This document shows, piece by piece, positions 7,085 to 13,391 of a stretch of 13,486 nucleotides of DNA. Source of the DNA: JBDIBA01 sp039812705. GTDB lineage: Bacteria; Actinomycetota; Acidimicrobiia; Acidimicrobiales; JBBSGY01. Location: positions 1 to 13,486 of the forward strand of contig JBDIBA010000045.1 of the NCBI GenBank assembly GCA_039812705.1, written 5' to 3'. Each line of letters begins with the position of its first letter. The stretch's first letter is position 1. A program made the translations under genes and the position numbers. The notes below the pieces were generated by a model, which saw nothing but the letters and a program-made list of their open reading frames with translations, did not search any database and was not told the origin of the DNA.

Positions 7085-9613
7085 CTATTCCGCTGCCTCT
7101 GGGCTCGTGTCTGAAGTTGGTCCCACTTCTGGACTCGCTGCTGACTCTTCTGCCGGGCCTGCCTCAACAGCGTCGGCTTTCACCTTGCGAGCCCTTGGCT
7201 TGCGCGGCTTCCTCTCCTTGGCCGCGGCGGCTTGCTTGGTCGAATCGGGTTCGGAATCTTGGACTGGCGCTTCAGCTACGGGCACTTCAGCTACGGGCAC
7301 TTCAGCCTTGGCGGTCTTGGTCTTAGTGGTCTTGGTCTTAGTGGTCTTGGTTTTGGCTCGCGGTTGCGGCGCCTTGATCGCCACCTCGGTCGCCGCAGAG
7401 TTGCCCGCAGGAGTTGCAGTGGCCTCAGGTGCCACAGGTTGACCGGCGTCACCAACAGGATCACTTGGTGGGTGATATTCGTTTTCGCTCTCACGAACCC
7501 GGAATCGACGGTTCGGGTTCTGCGCAGCCTTGCGGCGGCCCGCTGCAGCCGTTCGCCAGTCTTGCTGTGCAGTTGCAACTGATGAAACGCTCTTTGCGTC
7601 GCGCTTTTCAACACCACCACTCTTGACAGGTGCACCCTTAGCAAAGTCCTTCGGTGCAAAGCAGTAGCGATACGTAATTCCGCCATGCGTCACCGCATAG
7701 ATCTCGCGGTCATTGTCCTGCTCTTGGAAGATCAATGCTTCGTGATTGTCAGCAATGCGCGCAAGGTCATCCAAGCTGTCGACTTCGACAAGCAACTGTC
7801 CAATCGCGGCCTTTTGCAATCCACTTACAGGCACAAACAGTCGCTGATGCGCTTGCACTTCTTCGGCGTGATGGCGAATTGCATCGAACTCTTCACTTTC
7901 AATGCCATCGCTTTGCGCACCTGCACGCCTCCGCAAACACAAAGCAATTCCCAGAACACCAATCAGCAAGCCGCCGACGGAGATCATGCGCAGCGTTACA
8001 ACTGCAACCGAACCTCCAAGAGTGCGCAAGTGCTGAGGTGTGCCTGCTGCAACCGCCAGCTGTCCATTTTGCTTAACTTCCAAACCGCTCAGCTTGGCGC
8101 TGTCTTCGTTCAGACCCTCAGGGCCTGCGGGACTTGCAGCTCCGTTTGCAGCTTCCGCGGTTGCCGCTGGTGGCTTCATGATCGAGTTGTTGAACGTCAT
8201 GTCCAACGACGGCGTAAACGTTGTGTCTAGCTTTTGTCCGCCGAGCGATCCCTTGGCAACAATTCGAGGCGAGATCGTCAAAGTGAACGAGCTGTCGGCA
8301 ACGCGCGTCAGTTCAGAAACCTGGCGAATAATGCTTTGCAATTCTTCGATGTTGATAAGTGCTGTTGCGCGTCCGTCGCGAGCCTCAAACGGCAAGACTT
8401 CAGCAACGCCGACAGGGTGCGACCAACCAGAAGCACCTTTCAGAACAACATCAAGTTGGACTGTTCCGCCACCGTTGAAACGACTCGGCGAATCCAACTC
8501 AAACTGGAATGACACCGACAGCTGGCGCACCATTGCGAGGTAGATGGGGTCACCTGTGCGAACCAGACCGTCACGGTAAACGACGTCGCCACCGGTTGCC
8601 TGTGCCGTGTAATCAAATGATCCCTTCATTGTGTAGAAGATCACTTGATCTTTTGCTTCCGACACCGGGTGACGAAATGCGACGACCGTAAAGACAATCG
8701 AGACAGCGGCAATAACGCCGAATACACCAAGACCGAGACGCGACCATGCTGCGCGACTCGGCAAGTGAACTGCTCTTGGACGGATTGCCGCCAACCGGTT
8801 GACACCCCGTGAGGCCAGACCACCATTGGTTGCACCGGGCCCGCCGTCTTCGTCACCTTGTAAACCACCAGGAGGCGGGTCAACCGATGCAATCGACTCC
8901 TCGCCTGACCGAGTGGCCTGACTTGCAGCCAAGGCGGCTGTCGGAGGCCCTTGAGGTGCGTGCGCATTAGGGGTGCTGGCAACGCCACGCAACTGCGCCT
9001 CGATCACCGACGCGTCAATCTCTTCGCGCTTGGAACGACCGGGGGGCCGAAGCGTCCGGCGAGTCTTCTTCTTTGCGGAAGCTTCCTCTTCGTCCTTATT
9101 CCGGTTCGCAAACAGTCCGTAAACCGCAATGCCGACAAGCACTGCACCAACAATGCGAGCAGGCAACGACTTGATCCAACCAATCTTGTTACCAAGACCC
9201 TTGAAGCTCTTGATCATCTTTCCGTTGATGTCACGCGTGCTTGGGTGGTCAAGGTCAACAAAGTTGTTGTTGTCACCTTGTGTTGAATAGGTACCGTTTT
9301 CGGCGGAGATGATCCTGTGCAACACCGGCGCATTGATTGCAGTGCTGTGGTACTGGACAACGTCGCCGACTTTGTAAGTCGACTGCTTGCGCAATATTGC
9401 AAGATCACCTTGGTGCAACAACGGTTGCATTGAAATGCCGCGCGTTGTCAACAACAGCGTCTTGCCGCCAAGCGAAGGCGGAAGAATGAAGTACCAAATG
9501 CCGAAGAGAATTGTTGCAACAACAATCCACGAAACAATTCGTTTGCTGCGCGACTCTTCGGGCCGTTGCTTTGGCTGCGGTTTGTTCCTGCGTTGCAAGT
9601 TAGGTTTCACCAT
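7085..9613 (-). CDS. Signal peptidase I (SipW/Sec11-type) fused to DUF5305-like ectodomain
   Basis: An 842-residue multidomain membrane protein. Residues 26-168 form an S26B signal peptidase: a membrane helix (26-46), GISMQP with nucleophile Ser61, GDVVQYH, VLHRI with His99 where bacterial LepB has Lys, TQGDNN (Asp114) and a second helix (152-168). This Ser/His type includes Bacillus SipW and eukaryotic/archaeal Sec11. A charged linker leads to a third helix (293-313) and an ectodomain (about 320-480) resembling DUF5305 (GSFDYTAQATGGDVVYRDGLVRTGDPIYLA). A fourth helix (542-560) precedes a cytoplasmic region with a LVEVDSLDDLARIADNHEALIFQ segment. The tail (about 690-842) is Lys/Ala/Pro-rich with KTKTT and EVPVA repeats. 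The ATG at 9613 has AGGGGAT at ideal spacing; a TTG at 9634 is less likely. It is the first gene of the apparent operon. DUF5305 was recognised by motif recall. Confidence 0.86.
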   Translation of the reverse strand: MVKPNLQRRNKPQPKQRPEESRSKRIVSWIVVATILFGIWYFILPPSLGGKTLLLTTRGISMQPLLHQGDLAILRKQSTYKVGDVVQYHSTAINAPVLHRIISAENGTYSTQGDNNNFVDLDHPSTRDINGKMIKSFKGLGNKIGWIKSLPARIVGAVLVGIAVYGLFANRNKDEEEASAKKKTRRTLRPPGRSKREEIDASVIEAQLRGVASTPNAHAPQGPPTAALAASQATRSGEESIASVDPPPGGLQGDEDGGPGATNGGLASRGVNRLAAIRPRAVHLPSRAAWSRLGLGVFGVIAAVSIVFTVVAFRHPVSEAKDQVIFYTMKGSFDYTAQATGGDVVYRDGLVRTGDPIYLAMVRQLSVSFQFELDSPSRFNGGGTVQLDVVLKGASGWSHPVGVAEVLPFEARDGRATALINIEELQSIIRQVSELTRVADSSFTLTISPRIVAKGSLGGQKLDTTFTPSLDMTFNNSIMKPPAATAEAANGAASPAGPEGLNEDSAKLSGLEVKQNGQLAVAAGTPQHLRTLGGSVAVVTLRMISVGGLLIGVLGIALCLRRRAGAQSDGIESEEFDAIRHHAEEVQAHQRLFVPVSGLQKAAIGQLLVEVDSLDDLARIADNHEALIFQEQDNDREIYAVTHGGITYRYCFAPKDFAKGAPVKSGGVEKRDAKSVSSVATAQQDWRTAAAGRRKAAQNPNRRFRVRESENEYHPPSDPVGDAGQPVAPEATATPAGNSAATEVAIKAPQPRAKTKTTKTKTTKTKTAKAEVPVAEVPVAEAPVQDSEPDSTKQAAAAKERKPRKPRARKVKADAVEAGPAEESAASPEVGPTSDTSPEAAE
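7271..7357. repeat. Two adjacent 15-bp in-frame tandem repeats
   Basis: Within the 3' end of the signal peptidase fusion gene, TTCAGCTACGGGCAC occurs twice (7271-7300) with a partial third copy to 7306. GGTCTTGGTCTTAGT occurs twice (7313-7342) with a diverged third copy to 7357. Read on the minus strand they encode EVPVA and KTKTT pentapeptides in the disordered tail. The 15-base period keeps the frame, so copy-number change would alter only tail length and charge. Confidence 0.85.
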
Positions 9614-9898
9614 TGGCGATCCCCTGCAACACAAGATCCGTCAGACACAAGATGTTCGCTTGTCGATGCATTGCGAACCGAAAACAAGGCAGCACGAATG
9701 AAACGCACGTTGCGTTCACCCACGCTCTGAATGCCTTGTTCAGATCGATCCACGACTAGTTCCTTGGTCAGATTGCCTAGATGGCTCTAGGTTCCCCATC
9801 GGGCCCACAAGCGTCGAACTGAGAAATCCCGCCTTTGACCAGGCAAGCAGCCAGATATCGACGGTTATCCACAGGTGGCCAGAACCTTGGGGATAAAC
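9614..9898. promoter_or_regulatory. Upstream region of the signal peptidase/Tad operon
   Basis: No gene is visible in this 285-base stretch, which must carry the start signals of the minus-strand operon. It is rich in small symmetrical elements. ACACAAGAT is directly repeated at 9629-9637 and 9645-9653 (16-base period), just upstream of the ribosome binding site. An imperfect palindrome spans 9699-9718. CTGAA/TTCAG with a 7-base spacer lies at 9727-9743. CCTAGA-TGGC-TCTAGG lies at 9776-9791. TTATCCACA at 9865-9873 is a perfect DnaA-box match, with an inverted near-match at 9888-9896. No convincing -35/-10 pair was identified. The palindromes are candidate operators only; which protein binds is unknown. 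Confidence 0.45.
9776..9791. promoter_or_regulatory. Perfect inverted repeat, candidate operator
   Basis: CCTAGA and TCTAGG form a perfect 6-base inverted repeat around TGGC, about 165 bases upstream of the signal peptidase start. It lacks a T-run and is short, so it looks more like a dimeric regulator site than a terminator. Nothing in the window identifies the regulator. Confidence 0.35.
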
Positions 9899-9930
9899 GA
9901 AGAAAGGGCCCCCGGAGGGACCCTTTCTTC
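9899..9930 (-). terminator. Intrinsic terminator of the small secreted-protein gene
   Basis: GAAGAAAGGG (9899-9908) pairs perfectly with CCCTTTCTTC (9921-9930). After one mismatch, three more G-C pairs close a CGGA tetraloop. On the minus strand the stem ends in CCCTTTCTTC and runs on into GTTTATCC, giving a U-rich 3' side. It begins 23 bases after the stop codon at 9954. It separates the small secreted-protein gene from the signal peptidase operon, so the two are probably transcribed separately. Confidence 0.82.
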
Positions 9931-9953
9931 AAACCAGTTGTTCGACTGGGCTA

Positions 9954-10376
9954 CTAGTCAGCAGCAACTACTCGAACTTGGTCAATGTCAGCGGCAGCTA
10001 GAGGTGTAGCTGCACCAGTGGTTGCACACACAGGAGCGGTAAGCGTGGTGATGTCACATGAGTACCAAGCGCCAGCGGTTGAACCAGCGGTGATGGTTGC
10101 ACCAGTGCTCACTGGCTGTACCCAAACAGCACCACCAGAAGCAACGCCGGGAGCCAAGGCGAACTCGATTGAGTCAACAACTGATGGGTCAGTTCCGTTC
10201 AACGTGTAGTGAACGTTGGTCGCTACTACGTTCTCGATGGCTTCGGTTCCGTCACCTGCGTGGCTGTCAGCCGGTACGCCGAGGACGTCTGTCAATGCAT
10301 AACCAGATACTGCGAGAACGCCGGCGAGTACTGCAGCACCGATTGCTCCCTTGCGGCTTTTCTTAGAGTTCAGCAT
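9954..10376 (-). CDS. Small secreted beta-rich protein with SipW-like leader
   Basis: A 140-residue protein of no assigned family. A basic N-terminus (MLNSKKSRKG) precedes a hydrophobic stretch (11-25) ending VSGYALTD, which resembles the G-x-x-A-x-(F)-T-D leader end of SipW-processed proteins such as TasA-like ones. The mature part (about 45-140) looks beta-rich, with HYTLNGTDPSVVDSIEFAL, AVWVQPVS, GAWYSCDI, a second cysteine in APVCATT and a closing strand DIDQVRVVAAD; Cys107 and Cys117 could pair. The ATG at 10376 was chosen for the AAGGAAGAGAG site upstream and the leader immediately after it; longer forms have no such support. The gene stands alone with its own terminator, as expected for an abundant structural product, next to a SipW-type peptidase gene. 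That it is the peptidase's substrate is inference. Confidence 0.72.
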   Translation of the reverse strand: MLNSKKSRKGAIGAAVLAGVLAVSGYALTDVLGVPADSHAGDGTEAIENVVATNVHYTLNGTDPSVVDSIEFALAPGVASGGAVWVQPVSTGATITAGSTAGAWYSCDITTLTAPVCATTGAATPLAAADIDQVRVVAAD

Positions 10377-10405
10377 GAATCTCTCTTCCTTGAATTGTTC
10401 GTGCT

Positions 10406-10428
10406 CGCCCCTTGTGGGCGGGATCATA
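10406..10428 (-). promoter_or_regulatory. Probable -10 element and leader hairpin
   Basis: On the minus strand, TATGAT (10428-10423) is a near-consensus -10 element, 46 bases before the ATG of the small secreted-protein gene. No good -35 is seen at 17 bases. Just downstream, CGCCC (10406-10410) and GGGCG (10416-10420) form a 5-bp stem around CTTGT, which would lie at or near the 5' end of the transcript. A 5' hairpin can protect an mRNA from decay, but that role is inferred. Confidence 0.4.
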
Positions 10429-10458
10429 AATAACATCGACCACGCTCGGTGAGACTTG

Positions 10459-10470
10459 AGCCGATCGGCT
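10459..10470. promoter_or_regulatory. Perfect 12-bp palindrome AGCCGATCGGCT
   Basis: A perfect palindrome about 31 bases upstream of the probable -10 of the small secreted-protein gene, a plausible position for a dimeric regulator. It lies in the 142-base gap after rlmB. A chance occurrence cannot be excluded. Confidence 0.35.
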
Positions 10471-10496
10471 ATTGATTCCGCGCAGAAAGCTTGATA

Positions 10497-10518
10497 AAGG
10501 CTCGCTTTTTGCGGCTTT
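10497..10518 (-). terminator. Weak hairpin after rlmB
   Basis: A stem of about eight pairs with one bulged base and one G-U (10497-10505 with 10511-10518, loop of five) starts directly after the rlmB stop codon. Only a short T-run (CCTTTATC) follows on the minus strand, so termination would be inefficient. It might allow some read-through into the small secreted-protein gene. Confidence 0.3.
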
Positions 10519-11352
10519 CTAGCTGCGTCTTTGCCTGCTGACCTCGAAGAATGCCACTGCACCTGCTGCGCTGACATTCAGAGAATCAATCTGACCGTTC
10601 TGTGGAATTGCGGCCACAACATCGCATCTTTGGCGGACAAGGCGGCTGATTCCGTCACCCTCTGCACCCAAAATAACCATCACCGGTTGGTCAGCAACAG
10701 GGAGTTTAGATATTTCGACATCTGCATCCATGTCGAGTCCAACCACCCAGATGCCGGCTTCTTTTGCTGTTGTGACAGCAGATGCAAGACCGGCAACCAA
10801 GGCCATCGGCAGATATTCGACTGCGCCGGCTGCGACTTTGGCAACCGTTGGGGTGATGTGAGCACTGCGGTGTTTCGGAAGAACCACACCCGTTGCTCCG
10901 GCACATTCGGCACTTCGCAACAACGACCCGAGGTTGTGAGGATCGGTCACGCCATCAAAGGCAACAATGAATGGCGCCGAGTCTGAGCCCTTCACCTTGA
11001 AAAGGTCTTCCAGTTGGACCTGGTCAAGCGGGGTCGTCTTGGCAACCACTCCTTGAGGGTTGTCGGTCTGCGCCATTGCGTCGATGCGCGTCCGAGCGGC
11101 CTCACGCAACGTGACCCTGTTCTCGCGACACAGCTCGGCAATCTCGTCGAGGATGGGCGCGTCGTCCAACGAGTCCGACACCCACACCTCTTTTACGCGG
11201 CGCTTTCCGGCTCGCAACAACTCCCGGACGCTTTGGCGTCCCTCGACCTGAGCCCCACCAAGCCCGCCACCCGTGCCCAAGCCCTTGGGGTCTCGCTGCG
11301 GGGCTCGGCTATTCGAACTGGGTGGTTTCCTCGTTTGGTTGGGGCGTCTCAT
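10519..11352 (-). CDS. rlmB: 23S rRNA 2'-O-methyltransferase, RlmB/TrmH (SPOUT) family
   Basis: A 277-residue SPOUT methyltransferase expected to add a methyl group to a ribose 2'-OH in 23S rRNA from S-adenosylmethionine (G2251 in E. coli numbering for true RlmB). A basic Gly-rich N-terminus precedes a substrate-binding domain (about 35-105, starting VEGRQSVRELL). The knotted catalytic domain has all three motifs: motif 1 DPHNLGSLLR (137-146, with Asn140 and Arg146), motif 2 VILGAEGDGISR (226-237) and motif 3 IPQNGQIDSLNVSAAGAVAFFE (249-270). The ATG at 11352 overlaps the ispF stop in ATGA and has AGGAAA at good spacing. It is the last gene of the ispD-ispF-rlmB operon. The precise target within the family cannot be proved from sequence. 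Confidence 0.93.
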   Translation of the reverse strand: MRRPNQTRKPPSSNSRAPQRDPKGLGTGGGLGGAQVEGRQSVRELLRAGKRRVKEVWVSDSLDDAPILDEIAELCRENRVTLREAARTRIDAMAQTDNPQGVVAKTTPLDQVQLEDLFKVKGSDSAPFIVAFDGVTDPHNLGSLLRSAECAGATGVVLPKHRSAHITPTVAKVAAGAVEYLPMALVAGLASAVTTAKEAGIWVVGLDMDADVEISKLPVADQPVMVILGAEGDGISRLVRQRCDVVAAIPQNGQIDSLNVSAAGAVAFFEVSRQRRS

Positions 11353-11861
11353 CGGTTTCCTGACTTCAATTTGAGTGACGAATCTGGTTGTTCTTGAGTC
11401 AACAAGGCTACGGCCCAACACGCCATGCCCTCGCCGCGACCAAATGCACCCATCTTCTCGGCCGTTGTTGCCTTGACGTTGACCGGCGCCGCGCACAACG
11501 CCGTCATGTTCGCCACCATGGCGTCCCTATGGGGTGCAAGCTTGGGAGTTTCGGCAAGCACCGTGCAGTCAATGTTCTGAACTTGCCAACCTTGTTCGCG
11601 CGCCTTGCCGACTGCAAAAGCCAAGAACTGTGCGCTGTCAGCGTCGGACCACTGTGCATCTGTCGGGTCAAAGTACGAACCAATGTCACCAAGCCCGAGC
11701 GCGCCGAGCACGGCATCGGTGGCGGCATGCATCACAACATCGGCATCGGAGTTTCCGGCAAGGCCGTTGTCGTCGCGAACGCACACACCACCCAACATCA
11801 GTCGTCGATTCGGATCGTCACTGAAACGGTGCGAATCAAAACCGTGGCCAATTCTCATCAT
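11349..11861 (-). CDS. ispF: 2-C-methyl-D-erythritol 2,4-cyclodiphosphate synthase
   Basis: A 170-residue IspF, typical in length. It converts 4-diphosphocytidyl-methylerythritol 2-phosphate to the cyclic diphosphate with release of CMP, the fifth step of the MEP isoprenoid pathway; the enzyme is a cytoplasmic trimer. Metal ligands Asp9 and His11 (GFDSH) and His45 (DVVMHAATDA) are present, as are the ALGLGDIGSYF block, the KATTAEK segment (130-136, with conserved Glu135) and GRGEGMACWAVALL. The start is ATG at 11861, which overlaps the ispD stop by one base (TGATG) with GGAG upstream; the next codon is also ATG. It overlaps rlmB by four bases. cysS, often next in actinobacteria, is not here. 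Confidence 0.96.
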   Translation of the reverse strand: MMRIGHGFDSHRFSDDPNRRLMLGGVCVRDDNGLAGNSDADVVMHAATDAVLGALGLGDIGSYFDPTDAQWSDADSAQFLAFAVGKAREQGWQVQNIDCTVLAETPKLAPHRDAMVANMTALCAAPVNVKATTAEKMGAFGRGEGMACWAVALLTQEQPDSSLKLKSGNR

Positions 11862-12562
11862 CAACTTGTTGCTCCAAATTCGCTCGCACCGTCATTGGTT
11901 GTTGTTGCTTCGGCGTCTACCGCAAGCGAAAGAACCGCAAGGTCACGTCGTGAGGTGATCTTGCGGTTCGTCTCTTCACCGTCGATCACTTGCACCTCCA
12001 CACCACTGAGTTCCATGAGCGCCGCGTCATCAGTGGCCTCGTCCCCAGATTGATGAGCCTGCAACAACAACGCCAAATCAAAACCTTGTGGAGTCTGCAC
12101 AGCAACAAGCTCGTTGCGATCAACCGTTTGCACAACAACGCGCGCTGAATTGGGTTGTTCGTTGCTGGCCGACACGCGTTTAATTGTGTCGGTCACAGCC
12201 ACGCCGGGAATGACAGCCTTTGCGCCGTTGCGGAGTTCGTCAATCACTCGGCCGTAAAGTTGCGCGCTGGCCATTGGTCGCGCGGCATCGTGAATCAAAA
12301 CGTGAGTTGCATCGGGTGGCAAGGCAGACAATCCCGCGCGCACAGACTCGCTGCGCGTTGCGCCACCGCCAACCACTACGTCGGCGCTAAGACCCAAGGC
12401 CGTGTCGCCCGACGGAATAACGACAACCACGCCGTCGCAAGCTTGTCCAGCAATGCGCAACGAACGATCGATTACACGCTCAGCGCCAATTGCCTCATAT
12501 TGCTTGGCGCCCCCGTAACGGGTTCCCGAACCGGCCGCAACAACGACTGCCCACACATTCAC
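11861..12562 (-). CDS. ispD: 2-C-methyl-D-erythritol 4-phosphate cytidylyltransferase
   Basis: A 233-residue IspD, third enzyme of the MEP pathway, joining CTP and methylerythritol 4-phosphate to give 4-diphosphocytidyl-methylerythritol and diphosphate. The nucleotide-binding loop VVVAAGSGTRYGGAKQYE holds the catalytic Arg15 and Lys20. HDAARP (91-96), TDTIKR, TVDRNELVAVQTPQGF (Arg149) and NRKIT (Lys201) match the substrate-binding positions of the family. The C-terminal 15 residues are Thr/Ala-rich and look dispensable. The start is GTG at 12562, with AGGGTG about seven bases upstream. It is the first gene of the ispD-ispF-rlmB operon. Because the carD terminator lies upstream, this operon probably has its own promoter in 12563-12642, but no clear element was identified. 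Confidence 0.95.
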   Translation of the reverse strand: MNVWAVVVAAGSGTRYGGAKQYEAIGAERVIDRSLRIAGQACDGVVVVIPSGDTALGLSADVVVGGGATRSESVRAGLSALPPDATHVLIHDAARPMASAQLYGRVIDELRNGAKAVIPGVAVTDTIKRVSASNEQPNSARVVVQTVDRNELVAVQTPQGFDLALLLQAHQSGDEATDDAALMELSGVEVQVIDGEETNRKITSRRDLAVLSLAVDAEATTTNDGASEFGATS

Positions 12563-12642
12563 AGCGCATCACCCTAGGGCGCAATGAAAAACGGCTTCGC
12601 CAGATTCGTGGCATTCGAGTTGGGCGACCACGGCCACACAAA

Positions 12643-12679
12643 GAAAAGGACCGGCGGGCTAACCCACCGGTCCTTTCTC
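12643..12679 (-). terminator. Intrinsic terminator of carD
   Basis: AAAGGACCGG-C-GGG (12645-12658) pairs with CCC-A-CCGGTCCTTT (12663-12676) around a CTAA loop, with one internal mismatch. On the minus strand the stem is followed by TTTTCTTTG. It begins about 25 bases after the carD stop codon and uncouples carD from ispD. Confidence 0.88.
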
Positions 12680-12703
12680 AATAACTGACTTTGCAGACAG
12701 TGA

Positions 12704-13219
12704 TTAGTTGGCTTCGGCCTTGGCCTTTGCCGGGATCAATGCCTCGGCCAAACGCTTTTCTGCCTCTTCCTCGTCAACATTGAGAGCGAAAGAGAGCTCT
12801 GAAACCAGGATGCGACGCGCGTTGCCGAGCATTCGCTTTTCACCTGCCGACAAGCCCTTGTCGGTGTCGCGGAGGGACAAGTTACGGACAACCTCAGCCA
12901 CCTGGTAGATGTCGCCGGACTTGAGCTTTTCGATGTGGTTCTTGTAGCGGCGCGACCAGTTGGTAGGCATGCGGGCTTCCTTCTTGCCCAGCACCGCAAA
13001 GACTTCTTCGACCTCTTCGTCGTTGATGACTTCGCGGAGGCCAACGCCTTCGGTGTTGTCGGCCGGCACAGAAACGGTCATGTCCCCGTATGCGATGCGA
13101 AGGATGAAGTAATCCCTGGTTTGACCAAAGGCGGTTTTTTCTTCAAGCTTCTCGATTGTCGCGGCTCCGTGGTGAGGGTAAACGACCTTGTCACCAACAG
13201 CGAACTTTGTCTGGGTCAT
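12704..13219 (-). CDS. carD: CarD family RNA polymerase-binding transcription regulator
   Basis: A 171-residue CarD-type regulator. It binds the RNA polymerase beta subunit and stabilises open promoter complexes, with broad effects on rRNA and housekeeping transcription in actinobacteria. The N-terminal Tudor-like RNAP-interaction domain (about 5-60) has FAVGDKVVYPHHGAATIE and YFILRIAYGDMTVSVP. The helical C-terminal DNA-binding domain carries PTNWSRRY, with Trp88 as the likely minor-groove wedge, and GEKRMLGNARRILVSELS. Length and domain order are typical. The start is ATG at 13219; the best ribosome-binding match, AAAGG, is about 13 bases upstream, which is long. It is followed by a strong terminator and the ispD operon, the usual actinobacterial neighbours. 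Confidence 0.96.
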   Translation of the reverse strand: MTQTKFAVGDKVVYPHHGAATIEKLEEKTAFGQTRDYFILRIAYGDMTVSVPADNTEGVGLREVINDEEVEEVFAVLGKKEARMPTNWSRRYKNHIEKLKSGDIYQVAEVVRNLSLRDTDKGLSAGEKRMLGNARRILVSELSFALNVDEEEAEKRLAEALIPAKAKAEAN

Positions 13220-13255
13220 GCGTTATCTGCGACCTTTCTTCGATTTCGGGTATTA

Positions 13256-13261
13256 ATTCTA
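13256..13261 (-). promoter_or_regulatory. Candidate -10 element for carD
   Basis: TAGAAT on the minus strand lies 36 bases upstream of the carD ATG and matches TATAAT at five of six positions. The -35 at 17 bases (CTGCCG) is poor. The 172 bases between the divergent carD and plus-strand starts also contain a perfect palindrome, GGTTGCAACC (13317-13326), and TATAAC (13336-13341), which may serve the divergent gene. Confidence 0.35.
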
Positions 13262-13391
13262 CCTGGTTGACGGCGTATCGGCAGACGACGGCAGATGGGT
13301 ATGACATAAAGGTAACGGTTGCAACCAAATCGTCATATAACAGGTAGCCTATGTCCGGTCAGAGCCGTATCGTTGACAGATGGTCCGCATC

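Noticed and set aside
9865..9896. Replication origin suggested by DnaA-box-like sites
   Set aside because: Only one perfect box and one near-match are present, with no AT-rich unwinding region and no dnaA, dnaN or parAB nearby.
10376..10577. N-terminally extended form of the small secreted protein (207 residues)
   Set aside because: The extension covers the promoter region and the rlmB 3' end. The signal-like leader and good ribosome binding site belong to the ATG at 10376.
11352..11496. N-terminal extension of RlmB into ispF
   Set aside because: It would overlap ispF by nearly 150 bases, reads like out-of-frame ispF, and the ATG at 11352 has a good ribosome binding site and the expected ATGA overlap.
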